Source: Vibrio sp. SCSIO 43135
GTDB taxonomy: Bacteria > Pseudomonadota > Gammaproteobacteria > Enterobacterales > Vibrionaceae
Direction of reading: 5' to 3'
Length of the DNA stretch: 64,000 nt
NCBI RefSeq assembly: GCF_023716665.1
Contig: NZ_CP071860.1
Coordinates: 496,001-560,000, forward strand
Of this stretch, positions 37,138 through 47,038 are shown in pieces; the first letter of the stretch is position 1, and each line of letters begins with the position of its first letter. Made by a program: the position numbers and the translations under genes. The notes below the pieces were generated by a model, which did not search any database, had not been told where the DNA came from, and was given only the letters and a program-made list of their open reading frames with translations.

Positions 37138-37228
37138 TGGCGGAGAGATAGGGATTTGAACCCTAGATACGCTATTAACGTATGCCGGTTTTCAAGACCG
37201 GTGCTTTCAACCACTCAGCCATCTCTCC
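37138..37228 (-). tRNA. tRNA-Ser (UGA anticodon)
   Basis: On the minus strand the acceptor stem GGAGAGA pairs with TCTCTCC, followed by discriminator G and an encoded CCA. The anticodon stem-loop CCGGT-CTTGAAA-ACCGG has anticodon TGA, which reads serine UCN codons. The long variable arm (CATACGTTAATAGCGTATC) and the T-loop GGTTCAAAT confirm a class II serine tRNA of about 91 nt. Confidence 0.96.
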
Positions 37229-37545
37229 GTTGCGGGACGTATAATAGGTATTGGCATAAATGTTGTAAAGGATAAATTGAGTGGTTTTGGTTTAAGTGGC
37301 CAACTAATGTGCAGATGTTAAGAGCTGGTTTAGGAGATGTTGTTCACATTTTTGATTAAAATCTAGTCTTTTAACTCTAAATGATCCTGTTCTAATAAAA
37401 TAATGTTTTATTTATAAGTTGTTGAAAAGTTGAAATAAAACACAGTTCAGTTAACGGGTGTACGCAATAAAGTATTTGCACATATTTGTGAACTGCTTCA
37501 AAATTAATGGGTTATTAACTCCTTAAGTATTTTCTGAGGTTATTT
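37229..37545. other. Intergenic region upstream of MaoC gene and tRNA-Ser
   Basis: A 317-bp AT-rich spacer holding the promoters of the divergent tRNA and MaoC genes. TTGATTAAAATC...TCTAATAAAATAAT near 37350-37405 is promoter-like. I see no gene. Confidence 0.4.
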
Positions 37546-38223
37546 ATGAAAGTCGCGAATCTTTTTAAGCATCGTGGTGAATCGTTATCAAAACACCACA
37601 ACGAGTTTGTGCAGTGGATGTCTCCTACTCTTCGTGAGTACTGGGGAGAGTTTTTGAATAAGACGAACAGCAGCCACCTGTTTTCTTGGGTACGTGATTT
37701 CCAGCAACCTGCAGTGAATGAAGACGCGCCAATTCCAGAACCAATTGTTCTAAAGCCAGAAGCACAAGCACTTTATGCTGAACTGCAAGAGCAGATCGGT
37801 GAAGTGATCCATGTAGGTGATTGGATTTCTGTTGATCAGGAACGTATCAACCAGTTTGGTCAGGTGACTGAAGACATGCAGTGGATTCATACGGATCCAA
37901 GCCGTGCGGAATCTGAGTCTCCATTTAAAACGACCATTGCTCATGGTTTCTTGACGTTATCTTTGTTGCCGCGCCTAACAGACAGTGTCGATCCTGAACA
38001 GGCTCAGTTCCCAACGGCAAAAATGGTGGTAAACATTGGCTTGAACAAAGTGCGTTTCCCGTACCCAGTGAAGTCTGGTAATAATGTACGAGCAAAAAGC
38101 ACGCTGCTAAAAGTAACGCCTATCAAAAAAGGCTTAGAGATTGAGCGTGAAATCAAAGTTGAAATTGAAGGTATCCGTCGCCCAGGTGCGGTGGTGGTAT
38201 CTGTGATTCAGTTGCATTTCTAA
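37546..38223 (+). CDS. MaoC-family dehydratase (enoyl-CoA hydratase type)
   Basis: A 225-aa protein with an N-terminal 70-residue extension and a C-terminal MaoC hot-dog domain. The catalytic pattern QVTEDMQWIHTDPSRAESESPFKTTIAHGFLTLSLLP has the conserved Asp and His of R-specific enoyl-CoA hydratases such as PhaJ. Such enzymes hydrate trans-2-enoyl-CoA to (R)-3-hydroxyacyl-CoA. There is no PHA gene beside it, so the pathway is open. It has a TGAGG site and its own terminator. Confidence 0.87.
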   Translation: MKVANLFKHRGESLSKHHNEFVQWMSPTLREYWGEFLNKTNSSHLFSWVRDFQQPAVNEDAPIPEPIVLKPEAQALYAELQEQIGEVIHVGDWISVDQERINQFGQVTEDMQWIHTDPSRAESESPFKTTIAHGFLTLSLLPRLTDSVDPEQAQFPTAKMVVNIGLNKVRFPYPVKSGNNVRAKSTLLKVTPIKKGLEIEREIKVEIEGIRRPGAVVVSVIQLHF

Positions 38224-38237
38224 AGTGAATTGAAAAG

Positions 38238-38267
38238 AAAAAGGAGAGCTTTCGCTCTCCTTTTTTT
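38238..38267. terminator. Terminator between MaoC gene and phosphate-binding protein gene
   Basis: A stem AAAAGGAGAGC / GCTCTCCTTTT with TTTC loop and T-tract; shared by two convergent genes. Confidence 0.92.
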
Positions 38268-38270
38268 GTG

Positions 38271-39089
38271 CTATTTTTTCACTGGCGTATAGCCGTATTC
38301 AGCAATAAGAGATTTGGCATGCTCTGAATTTAGGTAATTTAGGAAACTATCAGCTTGCTCATCTAGGTCTTCTGGCTGATAAACCATTAGGAATGGGCGA
38401 GAAAGCTCATACTTACCATTGGCAATGTTGGCGTTGGTAGCTTCTGTACCTTCAAATTTCAATGCTTTGATTGAGCGGTCTACTGAGCCTGTTGAGATAA
38501 ACCCAATCGCTTGTTTGTTGTGGTTGACGATGGTTTTCACCATGCTGTTGCTGTTGACCACTAGGTTGTCTGGGTTGATGTCGGAAACCAGTCTGTCGTT
38601 CACGATCTTTGTTAGGCCAAGCAGGCTTTCAAAGCTGTAACGAGTGCCTGAAGAGGCTTCACGTGTTACTACTGCGATCTTTTGGTCTGCGCCACCTACT
38701 TGTTTCCAGTTAGTGATTTTCCCTTTGTAGATATCAAACAGTTGCTCGCGCGAGAGATCGGCAACGGTATTGGATTGATTCACGACAACGGCTAAACCAT
38801 CGAAGGCAATGGGTGTGACTTTTAGGTCTGTACTTTGCTCACGCTCAGTAAGGTAACGAGAGCTCATGCCGATGTCCGCGACACCTTTTTTCACTAGAGT
38901 AATGCCTGCAGTCGAGCCAATACCTTGTACAGCAATGTACGTATCTTTGTGGTTGGCATTGTAGTCTTCAGCAAGAACATCCATTACACGCGCTACAGAG
39001 GTTGAGCCGGAAACGTTGATTTCACTTGCCCCAACAGCACTGGTAAAGAATGTAGTAGATAAGAGGGCAGCAAGTGCGACTCGAAACAT
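38271..39089 (-). CDS. Orphan PstS-like phosphate-binding protein
   Basis: A 272-aa periplasmic binding protein of the PstS (PBP-like) family. It has signal peptide MFRVALAALLSTTFFTSAVGA, then INVSGSTSVARVMDVLAEDY. The phosphate-contact segments SGSTS, GIGSTAGI, GMSSRYLTERE and TREASSGTRYSFE are kept. In E. coli such proteins hand phosphate to PstCA. No pst transporter genes lie beside it, so it may be an extra copy used for phosphate scavenging or sensing. A CGGAG site stands before the start. Confidence 0.87.
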   Translation of the reverse strand: MFRVALAALLSTTFFTSAVGASEINVSGSTSVARVMDVLAEDYNANHKDTYIAVQGIGSTAGITLVKKGVADIGMSSRYLTEREQSTDLKVTPIAFDGLAVVVNQSNTVADLSREQLFDIYKGKITNWKQVGGADQKIAVVTREASSGTRYSFESLLGLTKIVNDRLVSDINPDNLVVNSNSMVKTIVNHNKQAIGFISTGSVDRSIKALKFEGTEATNANIANGKYELSRPFLMVYQPEDLDEQADSFLNYLNSEHAKSLIAEYGYTPVKK

Positions 39090-39239
39090 AATGAACTCCG
39101 TAGATTGTAAATAAGCCCGAGTATCTTATGTCGATTAGATGACAGTTTTGTGAAAACGAGCCAAGTTGTGAATTTGACTTATGCCTATGATGAGACTGAA
39201 CTAATATTAAGGCAAAGTCACTCGATGGGAGGCGCTGAG

Positions 39240-39590
39240 ATGAGCCTAGTGAATCTACTGCAACGGCAAGTTGAAAGCCGCGCTCGGGTAGTCTGTCAAA
39301 ATCGAAACAAAGGTTTGCCAGTGGAACTGGGGAAATCGAGTTTTGAGCCACTAGAAAATGGTGTCCAATTTATCAAGCAGCACTACTTGCTGGATTCGAG
39401 CCATTGCGATTATTCCAGTTTGGTGGCACGTATTACATGGGATGTGCAATCTGAGAAGTGGGAGTTGAAAATCCCATCGGAAGAAGAGCCTGAAGAGGCT
39501 TGGGTACCATACCCATATTTGGCGCGTAGTTCTGATCTTACCGCATTAACCCGCGAAGTTGAAAAAGACCCCAAATCGTATTTTTGGTAA
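39240..39590 (+). CDS. DUF3024 family protein
   Basis: A 116-aa cytoplasmic protein of unknown function found widely in vibrios. The start at 39240 (MSLVNLLQRQVESR) has GGGAGG 10 nt upstream; a longer frame from 39150 lies over the promoter of the divergent pstS-like gene. The family pattern is an N-terminal RQVESRARVVCQNRNKGLPVEL and a C-terminal AYLARSSDLTALTREVEKDPKSYFW-like end. Highly charged with two cysteine or aromatic patches; no membrane segment. Confidence 0.78.
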   Translation: MSLVNLLQRQVESRARVVCQNRNKGLPVELGKSSFEPLENGVQFIKQHYLLDSSHCDYSSLVARITWDVQSEKWELKIPSEEEPEEAWVPYPYLARSSDLTALTREVEKDPKSYFW

Positions 39591-39624
39591 ACCAAAACAT
39601 GTAGAACACCGAATGCAGAACAAT

Positions 39625-39654
39625 AAAAAAGGCGCTATTTCATAGCGCCTTTTT
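39625..39654. terminator. Terminator between DUF3024 gene and rnb
   Basis: A stem AAAAGGCGCTAT / ATAGCGCCTTTT with TTC loop, serving both convergent genes. Confidence 0.9.
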
Positions 39655-39674
39655 CGATGGGTGTGCGGTGCTGA

Positions 39675-41675
39675 TTACTCAGGCGCAGATTCAGTTTCCG
39701 CGGGTTTATTGTCTGCAAATACTTGAGTTGGCTTAGCGACTAAACTACGGTTTTCTTGGTTTACTTCCGTCAATACAACCTCAAGCGTGTCACCTAAGCG
39801 GTAAACAACTTCATTGTCGATGGAAGTAGAACCCTCTTCGGAGTTACATACCAAACGCTCTTTGTTATCTAGGATAAGTGAGCCAGGAATGAACGCTGCC
39901 GCGCCGTTTTCGATTAAGCGAATACGCATACCCGCTCGGTTTATATCAAAAATCTCACCGGTGAATGTTGTGGCTTTGCTTGGCTCTTCAGCTAGCGTAC
40001 GAGCGTATAACCAGTCACCAACGTTGCGCTCGGCAATTTTGTGGTGCTTACGATGCAGGGCCAGTTCTTCACCGACCATCTCATCCGGAGTTTGAACGGG
40101 TTCTTTACCTAAGATGTGCGCTTTTAGCATGCGATGGTTGATCATATCGCCGTATTTACGAATTGGTGATGTCCACGTTGCGTAGATATCTAAGCCCATT
40201 GCGTAGTGTGGAAGTGGCTGGTTGCCGATTTCACTGTATGCCTGAGACTTACGAATACGGTTATCTAGGTAGCTGGTTTCTTGTTTGCCTAACCAACGGC
40301 GTAGAGCAGAGAAACCTTCAAGTGTTGCAATGCTTTCTGCGCTATATGGAAGCTCACCTTGCGGGTTAACCAGCTCGACAACGTCTGCAATCTTTTCTGG
40401 TTTGAAGCCTGCGTGGGTGTTGAATACACCACTATTGAACGTCGCTTGTAACGTTTTACCAGCACAGATGTTAGCTGTGATCATTGATTCTTCAACTAGA
40501 CGATTAGCTGAGCGGCGCATGTCTGCATGAATCGCCACAACGTCGTTATCTTCACTCAGTTCAAAGCGGTAATCAGGGCGATCCGGGAAGACGACTGCAT
40601 TTTCTTCACGCCAATTTGCACGAGCAAGAGAGAATTCGTATAGGTCACGAACAATAGTGCTGATTTGTTCGTTTGGTTGCCACTCATCGCTTGAACCGTT
40701 TTCTAGCCAGTCGGAGACTTGGTCGTAAACAAGGCGAGCGTGTGATTTGATGTTCGCAGCGAAGAACTTGATGTCGTCGTTGATTACGCCATCTTTCGAC
40801 ACTGTAACGCTACAGCAAAGAGCTGGGCGCACTTCGTCTTCAATCAGTGAACATAGGTCGTCTGCAAGGTCACGAGGAAGCATTGGAATGTTGCGACCTG
40901 GTAGGTAAATAGTGAAGCCGCGCTCGCGCGCCACTTTGTCCATTTCATCTTCCGGCGTAATGTACGCAGTAGGGTCGGCAATTGCGATAGTCAGTTCAAA
41001 GTCACCCGATTCGGTTTTCTTTGCGTAAAGCGCATCGTCCATGTCTTTAGTAGACGCCCCATCAATAGTAACGAACGGTAGGTGCGTCATGTCGATTCTT
41101 TCTAGTGCTTCATCGTCTTTTAGTGACCAGTTATCAATACCTGCTGGTTCACTGTTTGGTAGATCGTTTTGCGCTAGCGTTACCCACCATGGCGCGATTT
41201 TATCGTTCGCGTCAGTGATCTTTTCGGAGATTTCTACGAAGAAGCCGTTATCGCCTTTTAACGGGTGGCGGATAAGATGTGCAACAACCCAATCTCCTTC
41301 AGCAAAGTGCTCTGGGTTTAAACCCTTTTTGACTTTGGCTTTCAAAGATTGTTTTTTCAGTTGTGGATGATCTGGCGTTACGTTCAATTTACCTTTGAAC
41401 ATTTTCACGCGACCGATAAAACGGTTCAAACCTTGTTCTACTAGCTCTTCCGGCTCAGCGACTTCTTTTTCTTTTTCAGTGCGGATGATCGCCACAACTT
41501 TGTCGCCATGCATGCACTTTTTCATGTATGGAGGCGGGATGAAAAAGCTTGTTTTGCTGTCTACTTCTAGGAAGCCAAAACCTTTGTCTGTGGCTTTGAT
41601 GGTTCCTTCTTTCTTAGGCAGGGTTTCTTGGATCTGTTGCTTAAGCTGAGCGAGTAGTGGGTTATCTTGAAACAT
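39675..41675 (-). CDS. rnb: Exoribonuclease II
   Basis: A 666-aa 3'-to-5' processive exoribonuclease that degrades unstructured mRNA. The start at 41675 gives [15 protein letters not shown], the same opening as E. coli RNase II; the longer frame is unsupported. Domains in order are two cold-shock domains (about 15-170), the RNB catalytic domain and an S1 domain from about 560. The catalytic acids are in [20 protein letters not shown] (Asp cluster). The [18 protein letters not shown] stretch is the family signature. Monocistronic. Confidence 0.96.
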   Translation of the reverse strand: MFQDNPLLAQLKQQIQETLPKKEGTIKATDKGFGFLEVDSKTSFFIPPPYMKKCMHGDKVVAIIRTEKEKEVAEPEELVEQGLNRFIGRVKMFKGKLNVTPDHPQLKKQSLKAKVKKGLNPEHFAEGDWVVAHLIRHPLKGDNGFFVEISEKITDANDKIAPWWVTLAQNDLPNSEPAGIDNWSLKDDEALERIDMTHLPFVTIDGASTKDMDDALYAKKTESGDFELTIAIADPTAYITPEDEMDKVARERGFTIYLPGRNIPMLPRDLADDLCSLIEDEVRPALCCSVTVSKDGVINDDIKFFAANIKSHARLVYDQVSDWLENGSSDEWQPNEQISTIVRDLYEFSLARANWREENAVVFPDRPDYRFELSEDNDVVAIHADMRRSANRLVEESMITANICAGKTLQATFNSGVFNTHAGFKPEKIADVVELVNPQGELPYSAESIATLEGFSALRRWLGKQETSYLDNRIRKSQAYSEIGNQPLPHYAMGLDIYATWTSPIRKYGDMINHRMLKAHILGKEPVQTPDEMVGEELALHRKHHKIAERNVGDWLYARTLAEEPSKATTFTGEIFDINRAGMRIRLIENGAAAFIPGSLILDNKERLVCNSEEGSTSIDNEVVYRLGDTLEVVLTEVNQENRSLVAKPTQVFADNKPAETESAPE

Positions 41676-41734
41676 CTTATCTTTTCTAACGTGATTAATT
41701 GCGCTCACTATAATCATTGAGGGGCGGTAATACT

Positions 41735-42014
41735 AGGGTCTGTTGATCTTTCGAGATGTTTTTTGCAGCACTTTGTGGGAAATTTCTACAAGGCAGAGGC
41801 TTTGATGTGTAGCTAGCCTACATGAGAAGCCGATAACGCAGTAGAAATGAACCACAAAGGCTGCCCGAAGGGTTTGAGCTAGGCGCCCCCGTTAAAATCG
41901 TTTTATGCTTTGTTGAAGGCTATTTGCTTAGAATGACTAGGCTACACAGTCTTCGCCTCGCCTAAAACGATTTTATCTCGAACAAAACTTAACCACGAAA
42001 GTTCAACAGACCCT
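41735..42014. mobile_element. 280-bp MITE-like element with 19-bp terminal inverted repeats
   Basis: The ends AGGGTCTGTTGATCTTTCG and, inverted, AGGGTCTGTTGAACTTTCG match in 18 of 19 bases. Inside are further inverted pairs: TAAAATCGTTTTAT (about 41893) with TAAAACGATTTTAT (about 41962), TTTCTAC with GTAGAAA, and TGTAG with CTACA. There is no transposase, so it looks like a non-autonomous element or a structured RNA repeat inserted between rnb and deaD. I see no clear target duplication. Confidence 0.65.
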
Positions 42015-42323
42015 CGAAAAAGGGTGTTTTTTAAGCATGAATTTTTTGCTTCGCTATAGGGTGAAAAAGGCTCGAAAAATGGGCGCTATGATGTATATAT
42101 GACCATTTTTATCGGTTTAGAGAAAAAATTGTGATGTATTTCAATTTTTTCTGGCTTTTTTTATGCGTTTAAGGAATAATCCGCCTCCCTAAGTTGTCGT
42201 CCCTAGCGGCTTGATGCGTTTTAACACTACTCCGCATCTGAATGGAATCAGCTCAAAACTGGATTGGTATTGGAATTGGTAGAGCACGTGGGACCTTTTG
42301 TTAATTAATATAGTGGGATCCCA
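42015..42323 (+). promoter_or_regulatory. Long upstream region of the csdA/deaD gene
   Basis: A 309-bp non-coding leader before the helicase gene. It is T-rich with near-palindromes such as GAGAAAAAATTG...CAATTTTTTC (42119-42153). Long leaders of cold-shock helicase mRNAs mediate growth-temperature control in E. coli; that this one does is inferred. Confidence 0.45.
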
Positions 42324-44264
42324 ATGCAAGATTCTGTAATTCAGTTCAGCGAACTTGACCTGAACGATTCAATCCTTTCTGCTCTAGACGGAATGGGTTT
42401 CGTATCTCCAACTCCAATTCAAGCTGCGGCTATTCCGCACCTTCTTGAAGGTAAAGATGCGCTAGGTAAAGCTCAAACTGGTACTGGTAAAACAGCTGCT
42501 TTCTCTCTTCCTCTGCTTAACAAGCTAGACCTTGATCAACGTAAACCACAAGCTGTGGTACTTGCTCCTACTCGTGAGCTTGCGATTCAGGTTGCTGCAG
42601 AGATGAAAAACCTTGGTCAAAACATCAAGGGTCTTAAAGTTTTAGAAATCTACGGTGGTGCATCTATCGTAGATCAAATGCGCGCTCTTAAATCTGGTGC
42701 ACACGTTGTTGTTGGTACTCCTGGCCGTGTTCAAGACTTGATCAACCGTGACCGTCTACACCTAGACGAAGTACACACGTTTGTTCTAGATGAAGCAGAT
42801 GAAATGCTGAACATGGGCTTTGTTGACGACGTAACAGAGATCATGGAGCACGCTCCAGAAACTGCACAACGTGTATTGTTCTCCGCAACTATGCCTCCAA
42901 TGCTTAAGAAGATCGTTGATCGTTTCTTGCGTGAACCAGAGTACGTAGACGTTGCTGGTAAGAACCACACAGTAGACAAAGTAGAGCAGCAGTTCTGGGT
43001 TGTTAAAGGTGTAGAGAAAGACGAAGCAATGACTCGTCTTCTAGAAACTGAAGAAACTGACGCGTCAATCGTATTCGTACGTACTCGTCAAGACACTGAG
43101 CGTCTAGCGGATTGGCTACAAGCTCGTGGCTTCAAAGCAGCAGCACTACACGGTGATATTCCTCAGTCTCTTCGTGAGCGTACTGTAGACCACATCAAGC
43201 AAGGTGTGATTGATATCCTAGTTGCAACTGACGTTGTGGCACGTGGCCTAGATGTTCCACGTATCACTCACGTATTCAACTACGACATTCCATTCGATGT
43301 TGAGTCATACATCCACCGTATCGGTCGTACTGGCCGTGCTGGACGTAAAGGTAAAGCGATCCTTCTTGTTCGCACTAACCAAATCCGCATGCTTCGCACT
43401 ATCGAGCGCGTAACTAAGTCATCAATGGAAGAAATCCAACTTCCTCTACGTGACGTAGTAGCACAAGCTCGTCTAGTTAAACTAGGTGCTGAGCTAGAAG
43501 CTGAGAAAGAACACAAATCACTAGAGAAATTCACTGAGCTAGTTGAACAGCTACAAGAATCTCTAGAGCTTGATGCAGCAACTCTAGCTGCAATCCTGCT
43601 TAAGCGTCAGCAAGGTAAGCGTCCATTGTTCTACGTTGGTGCTGATCCAATGATTGAAGCAATTGAACGTGACAAGCAACGTCGTAAAGAACGCCGTGAA
43701 GGTGGCCGTGATGGTCGTCGTGACGGTGGTCGTAGCTTCAACAACCAAGACTGGGATACTTACCAGCTTCAAGTTGGCCGCGAGCAAGGCGTTCAAGTTA
43801 AAGATATCGTTGGTGCACTAGCAAACGAACTTGGCCTAACTAAAGGTTCTATCGGTGCTATCAAGCTGGCTCAAGGCCAAACTTACGTACAGCTTCCAAA
43901 AGCAATGAACTCTGAAACGGCAGGTAAACTACGCAAGCTACGTATTCGTCAAAAAGAAGTAGGCGCAGTAGTGTGTGACTTCGATGACTTCCGTGAGCCT
44001 CGTGGTCGTCGTGACGGCGGACGTCGTGATGGCGGTGGCTACCGTGGTAACCGTGAAGGTGGCCGTGGTGGCGAGCGTCGTGGCAACCGTGACGGCGGTG
44101 GTTACCGTGGTAACCGCGATGGTAACCGTGAAGGCGGATACCGTGGCAACCGCGAAGGCGGCCGTGATGGTGAGCGTCGTTTCGACCGTAACCGTGGTGG
44201 CGACCACCGTGGTAACTACCGTGGTGAACGTGGCCATGGTCGTGGACGCGGTAACGAAGCATAA
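42324..44264 (+). CDS. deaD: Cold-shock DEAD-box RNA helicase CsdA/DeaD
   Basis: A 646-aa ATP-dependent RNA helicase used in 50S ribosome assembly and mRNA decay in the cold. The Q motif region, motif I AQTGTGKT, Ia PTRELA, II LDEADEM, III SAT and VI HRIGRTGRAG are all present. The C-terminal DbpA-like RNA-binding domain follows (about 480-560). The tail from about 560 is built of repeats of RRDGG, YRGNR(E/D)GG and RG pairs, giving a long basic RGG-type tail. A GTGGGA site precedes the ATG. Confidence 0.96.
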   Translation: MQDSVIQFSELDLNDSILSALDGMGFVSPTPIQAAAIPHLLEGKDALGKAQTGTGKTAAFSLPLLNKLDLDQRKPQAVVLAPTRELAIQVAAEMKNLGQNIKGLKVLEIYGGASIVDQMRALKSGAHVVVGTPGRVQDLINRDRLHLDEVHTFVLDEADEMLNMGFVDDVTEIMEHAPETAQRVLFSATMPPMLKKIVDRFLREPEYVDVAGKNHTVDKVEQQFWVVKGVEKDEAMTRLLETEETDASIVFVRTRQDTERLADWLQARGFKAAALHGDIPQSLRERTVDHIKQGVIDILVATDVVARGLDVPRITHVFNYDIPFDVESYIHRIGRTGRAGRKGKAILLVRTNQIRMLRTIERVTKSSMEEIQLPLRDVVAQARLVKLGAELEAEKEHKSLEKFTELVEQLQESLELDAATLAAILLKRQQGKRPLFYVGADPMIEAIERDKQRRKERREGGRDGRRDGGRSFNNQDWDTYQLQVGREQGVQVKDIVGALANELGLTKGSIGAIKLAQGQTYVQLPKAMNSETAGKLRKLRIRQKEVGAVVCDFDDFREPRGRRDGGRRDGGGYRGNREGGRGGERRGNRDGGGYRGNRDGNREGGYRGNREGGRDGERRFDRNRGGDHRGNYRGERGHGRGRGNEA

Positions 44265-44283
44265 TAGATTGCTGAGTATTTAG

Positions 44284-44315
44284 AAAAAGCCCTCGCTTGA
44301 TGCGAGGGCTTTTTT
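44284..44315 (+). terminator. Terminator of deaD
   Basis: A stem AAAAGCCCTCGC / GCGAGGGCTTTT with TTGAT loop and T-tract. Confidence 0.93.
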
Positions 44316-44343
44316 GTTTTTAGCTATAACTGTTTCAGAATCA

Positions 44344-45120
44344 CTATTTAAGGTGGCTTTGAATAATCTTATCCAGCTCTCCAGATTCTTTCAGTTCGCC
44401 AATCTCGATATTGAGTAGCGTTTTAATGCTTTCTGCTTGTGGATTCTTTTTTGACACCATCATATAGAACTTGTGTGGAGCAAGATCGGCTATTTCGGCA
44501 ACTTGAAACTCATTAGTGGTGTAATCCACATCCCAGATTCTCTCAAATCCATCTAGGATTTCATGCCACATCAAAAACACGTCGCAATGGTCGTATTTGA
44601 TCTCTTGTAAGGTTTCAAACACTGAATGGGTGTTCTGTTCAATCGCACTTGCATCTAACTTAAAGTCCGCATAGTTATAACTGAATATGCCGCACACGCG
44701 GTAGTTGTACAGATCGCTTTGTTGCTTCACGGGAGGGGCATCAGGAAAAACAAGCTCGGAGTAGATGTAAAGAGGGCGGATAGAGTAGTAAGAATCGGTG
44801 TAGAGGTAGTATTGACTGCGCTCTTCGCTGTAACTGGCGCTGAGTGCTATGTCATATTGTCCCATTGCCGCGCCTTTAAGGCAGCGCGCCCATGAGGTCA
44901 TAATGATTTCGTAGCTGATATCGTGTTTTGGCAGGATCAACTTTAGTACTTCAACGTCTACCCCTTTCACCATATCTTCATGAACGTAAGTGTATGGAGG
45001 CCAGTCGATAGCATCACCACAAATAGTTAGATGTTTTCCGGATAATGAATTCGCTTGAGCAGAGAATGAGAAGCCAATAAGTAACATCAACAAAAGCGTA
45101 TTCAGCATCGCTGATTGCAT
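44344..45120 (-). CDS. Periplasmic solute-binding protein (SBP_bac_3-like)
   Basis: A 258-aa secreted binding protein of the amino-acid type. It has signal peptide MQSAMLNTLLLMLLIGFSFSAQA, then LTICGDAIDWPPYTYV, the family opening, and ending in LKESGELDKIIQSHLK. It has no permease or ATPase genes nearby. Such orphan proteins in vibrios can act as receptors for signalling proteins. The ligand is not predictable; a C-C pair in the CGIFSYNYAD loop region is unusual. Confidence 0.78.
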   Translation of the reverse strand: MQSAMLNTLLLMLLIGFSFSAQANSLSGKHLTICGDAIDWPPYTYVHEDMVKGVDVEVLKLILPKHDISYEIIMTSWARCLKGAAMGQYDIALSASYSEERSQYYLYTDSYYSIRPLYIYSELVFPDAPPVKQQSDLYNYRVCGIFSYNYADFKLDASAIEQNTHSVFETLQEIKYDHCDVFLMWHEILDGFERIWDVDYTTNEFQVAEIADLAPHKFYMMVSKKNPQAESIKTLLNIEIGELKESGELDKIIQSHLK

Positions 45121-45191
45121 TTTTCTAGCTCTTTCGTTTATGGGCTTAACTCTAGTATAGACGCATGGTTGCAGTTCGATTGGTTAAATAA

Positions 45192-45212
45192 AAAAGCACC
45201 CGAGGGTGCTTT
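45192..45212 (-). terminator. Terminator after the aldehyde dehydrogenase gene
   Basis: A stem AAAGCACCC / GGGTGCTTT with a two-base loop. On the minus strand it ends in T-rich sequence. Confidence 0.8.
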
Positions 45213-45264
45213 CTGAGATTTAAACCTAAACGTTCAGGCTTCTTTTGAGCGCTACTTGGAGTGC

Positions 45265-46785
45265 TTAGAAGAAGCCAAGTGGGTTAACGTCGTAGCTAAT
45301 CAGCAGGTTCTTGGTATTTTGGTAGTGGTCGAGCATCATTTTGTGTGTTTCACGTCCGATACCAGACTTTTTGTATCCACCGAATGCTGCGTGTGCTGGG
45401 TATGCGTGGTAGCAATTAACCCAGATACGCCCAGCTTCGATTTTACGACCTATTCTGTAGGCAAGGTTTGCATCACGTGTCCAAACACCTGCGCCTAAGC
45501 CGTACTCGGTGTCGTTAGCAATCGCCAGTGCTTCTGCTTCATCTTTAAACGTTGTGATGGCAATAACAGGTCCAAAGATCTCTTCTTGGAATACGCGCAT
45601 TTTGTTGTCGCCTTTGAGCATCGTCGGCTGGATATAGTAACCATTGCCCAAGTCATCGTCTTGTGTGGCAATTTCGCCGCCAACTAAAACTTGTGCGCCT
45701 TCTTGGCGGCCAATTTCTAGGTAGCTGAGGATCTTATCAAATTGCTCCTGAGAAGCTTGAGCACCAACCTGAGTGTCAGTATCCAGTGGGTTTCCTTGCT
45801 TAATGGTCTTCGCGCGTTCAACAACTTTAGCAATGAACTGGTCGTAGATAGACTCATGGATTAATACACGAGATGGGCAGGTACACACTTCACCTTGGTT
45901 GAAGAAAGCCAACAGCATCCCTTCTACGCACTTATCTAGGTATTCATCTTCATAGTTGAAGACATCTGGGAAGTAGATATTCGGTGACTTACCGCCTAGC
46001 TCGACTGTTGATGGGATCAAGCTATCGGCAGCACATTTCAGAATATGGTTACCGACTTCTGTCGAACCGGTGAAAGCAAGTTTCGCGATTCGCTGGCTAG
46101 TTGCCAGTGCTTGACCAGCTTCACTACCAAAACCATTCACCACGTTCACGACGCCAGCTGGGATAAGGTCGCCGATCTTCTCCATCAGCACCAGAATAGA
46201 TGTTGGCGTTTGCTCGGCTGGTTTAAGTACGACACAACAACCCGCAGCGAGAGCTGGAGCAAGTTTCCATGCCGCCATTAGCATAGGGAAGTTCCAAGGG
46301 ATGATTTGCCCAACGACACCGATTGGTTCCGGGAAGTGGTAGCTCGCGGTATTCGCGTCTAGCTCAGCCGCGCTGCCTTCCTGCGCGCGAATACAGCCCG
46401 CAAAATAACGGAAATGGTCTACAACCAACGGTAAGTCTGCGGCCAGCGTTTCTCGTACTGGTTTGCCATTTTCCCAAGTTTCAGCCACCGCTAATTCTTC
46501 AAGGTGCTGTTCAATTCGGTCGGCGATCTTAAGTAGGATATTTGAGCGTTCTGTTACGCTTGTCGCTGCCCAACTAGCCTTTACCGCGTGTGCGGCATCA
46601 AGAGCCAATTCAATATCTTCCGCCGATGAACGCGCTACTTTACAGTAATTACTTCCGTTGACAGGGGAACTGTTATCGAAGTATTCGCCATTAACCGGTT
46701 TTACCCATTCGCCACCGATGTAGTTATCGTAGTGGCTCTTGAAATTAACGACTGAGTTTTCGCTGCCCGGCTGTGCATAAATCAT
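45265..46785 (-). CDS. NAD-dependent aldehyde dehydrogenase (AldB/ExaC-like)
   Basis: A 506-aa cytoplasmic enzyme that oxidises acetaldehyde or related short aldehydes to acids. Landmarks are the cofactor region [11 protein letters not shown], the general base in [12 protein letters not shown] and the catalytic cysteine in [16 protein letters not shown]. The double Cys pattern is typical of AldB, ExaC and AcoD types. It is divergent from a sigma-54 activator gene of the AcoR type. A sigma-54 promoter and two activator sites lie upstream, so it is induced by its regulator. An AAGGAT site precedes the ATG. Confidence 0.92.
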   Translation of the reverse strand: MIYAQPGSENSVVNFKSHYDNYIGGEWVKPVNGEYFDNSSPVNGSNYCKVARSSAEDIELALDAAHAVKASWAATSVTERSNILLKIADRIEQHLEELAVAETWENGKPVRETLAADLPLVVDHFRYFAGCIRAQEGSAAELDANTASYHFPEPIGVVGQIIPWNFPMLMAAWKLAPALAAGCCVVLKPAEQTPTSILVLMEKIGDLIPAGVVNVVNGFGSEAGQALATSQRIAKLAFTGSTEVGNHILKCAADSLIPSTVELGGKSPNIYFPDVFNYEDEYLDKCVEGMLLAFFNQGEVCTCPSRVLIHESIYDQFIAKVVERAKTIKQGNPLDTDTQVGAQASQEQFDKILSYLEIGRQEGAQVLVGGEIATQDDDLGNGYYIQPTMLKGDNKMRVFQEEIFGPVIAITTFKDEAEALAIANDTEYGLGAGVWTRDANLAYRIGRKIEAGRIWVNCYHAYPAHAAFGGYKKSGIGRETHKMMLDHYQNTKNLLISYDVNPLGFF

Positions 46786-46872
46786 ATTGAGATCCTTCTA
46801 GTGAACGTATTGATGTTCATCGTTTTTGTTTAAAACACGCACTTGGCGAGTTTCCTTTTCAAATTGATAAAC

Positions 46873-46887
46873 GCAAATCACACGCCA
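46873..46887 (-). promoter_or_regulatory. Sigma-54 (-24/-12) promoter of the aldehyde dehydrogenase gene
   Basis: On the minus strand the sequence is TGGCGTGTGATTTGC. GG and GC fall 12 bp apart, as in the consensus TGGCACGNNNNTTGC. It lies 88 bp before the start codon. Confidence 0.75.
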
Positions 46888-46997
46888 AGAAGGAAAAGTT
46901 TGTTGTTAAATAATTGTAAAACTATGATTGCAAAACGTTAATGGTTTTAATGTGCGCAAAATTGGGCAAGCCGTAGCACACCCGTGCATTGTTCAAG

Positions 46998-47038
46998 TGT
47001 TCCATAATGGAACACCCGTACTGTGGCGAAATGGAACA
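46998..47038. promoter_or_regulatory. Two tandem activator-binding palindromes
   Basis: Site 1, TGTTCCATAATGGAACA at 46998-47014, is a perfect 8+1+8 palindrome. Site 2, TGTGGCGAAATGGAACA at 47022-47038, keeps the right half. Centres are 24 bp apart. They sit about 110-150 bp upstream of the sigma-54 promoter, the usual place for upstream activator sites, and they abut the regulator gene start, which suggests self-control. Confidence 0.7.

Noticed and set aside
43861..44262. Long antisense open frames across the deaD tail (His-, Thr- or Val-rich)
   Set aside because: They mirror the repetitive RGG-coding DNA on the other strand, have no ribosome binding site and no protein-like complexity.
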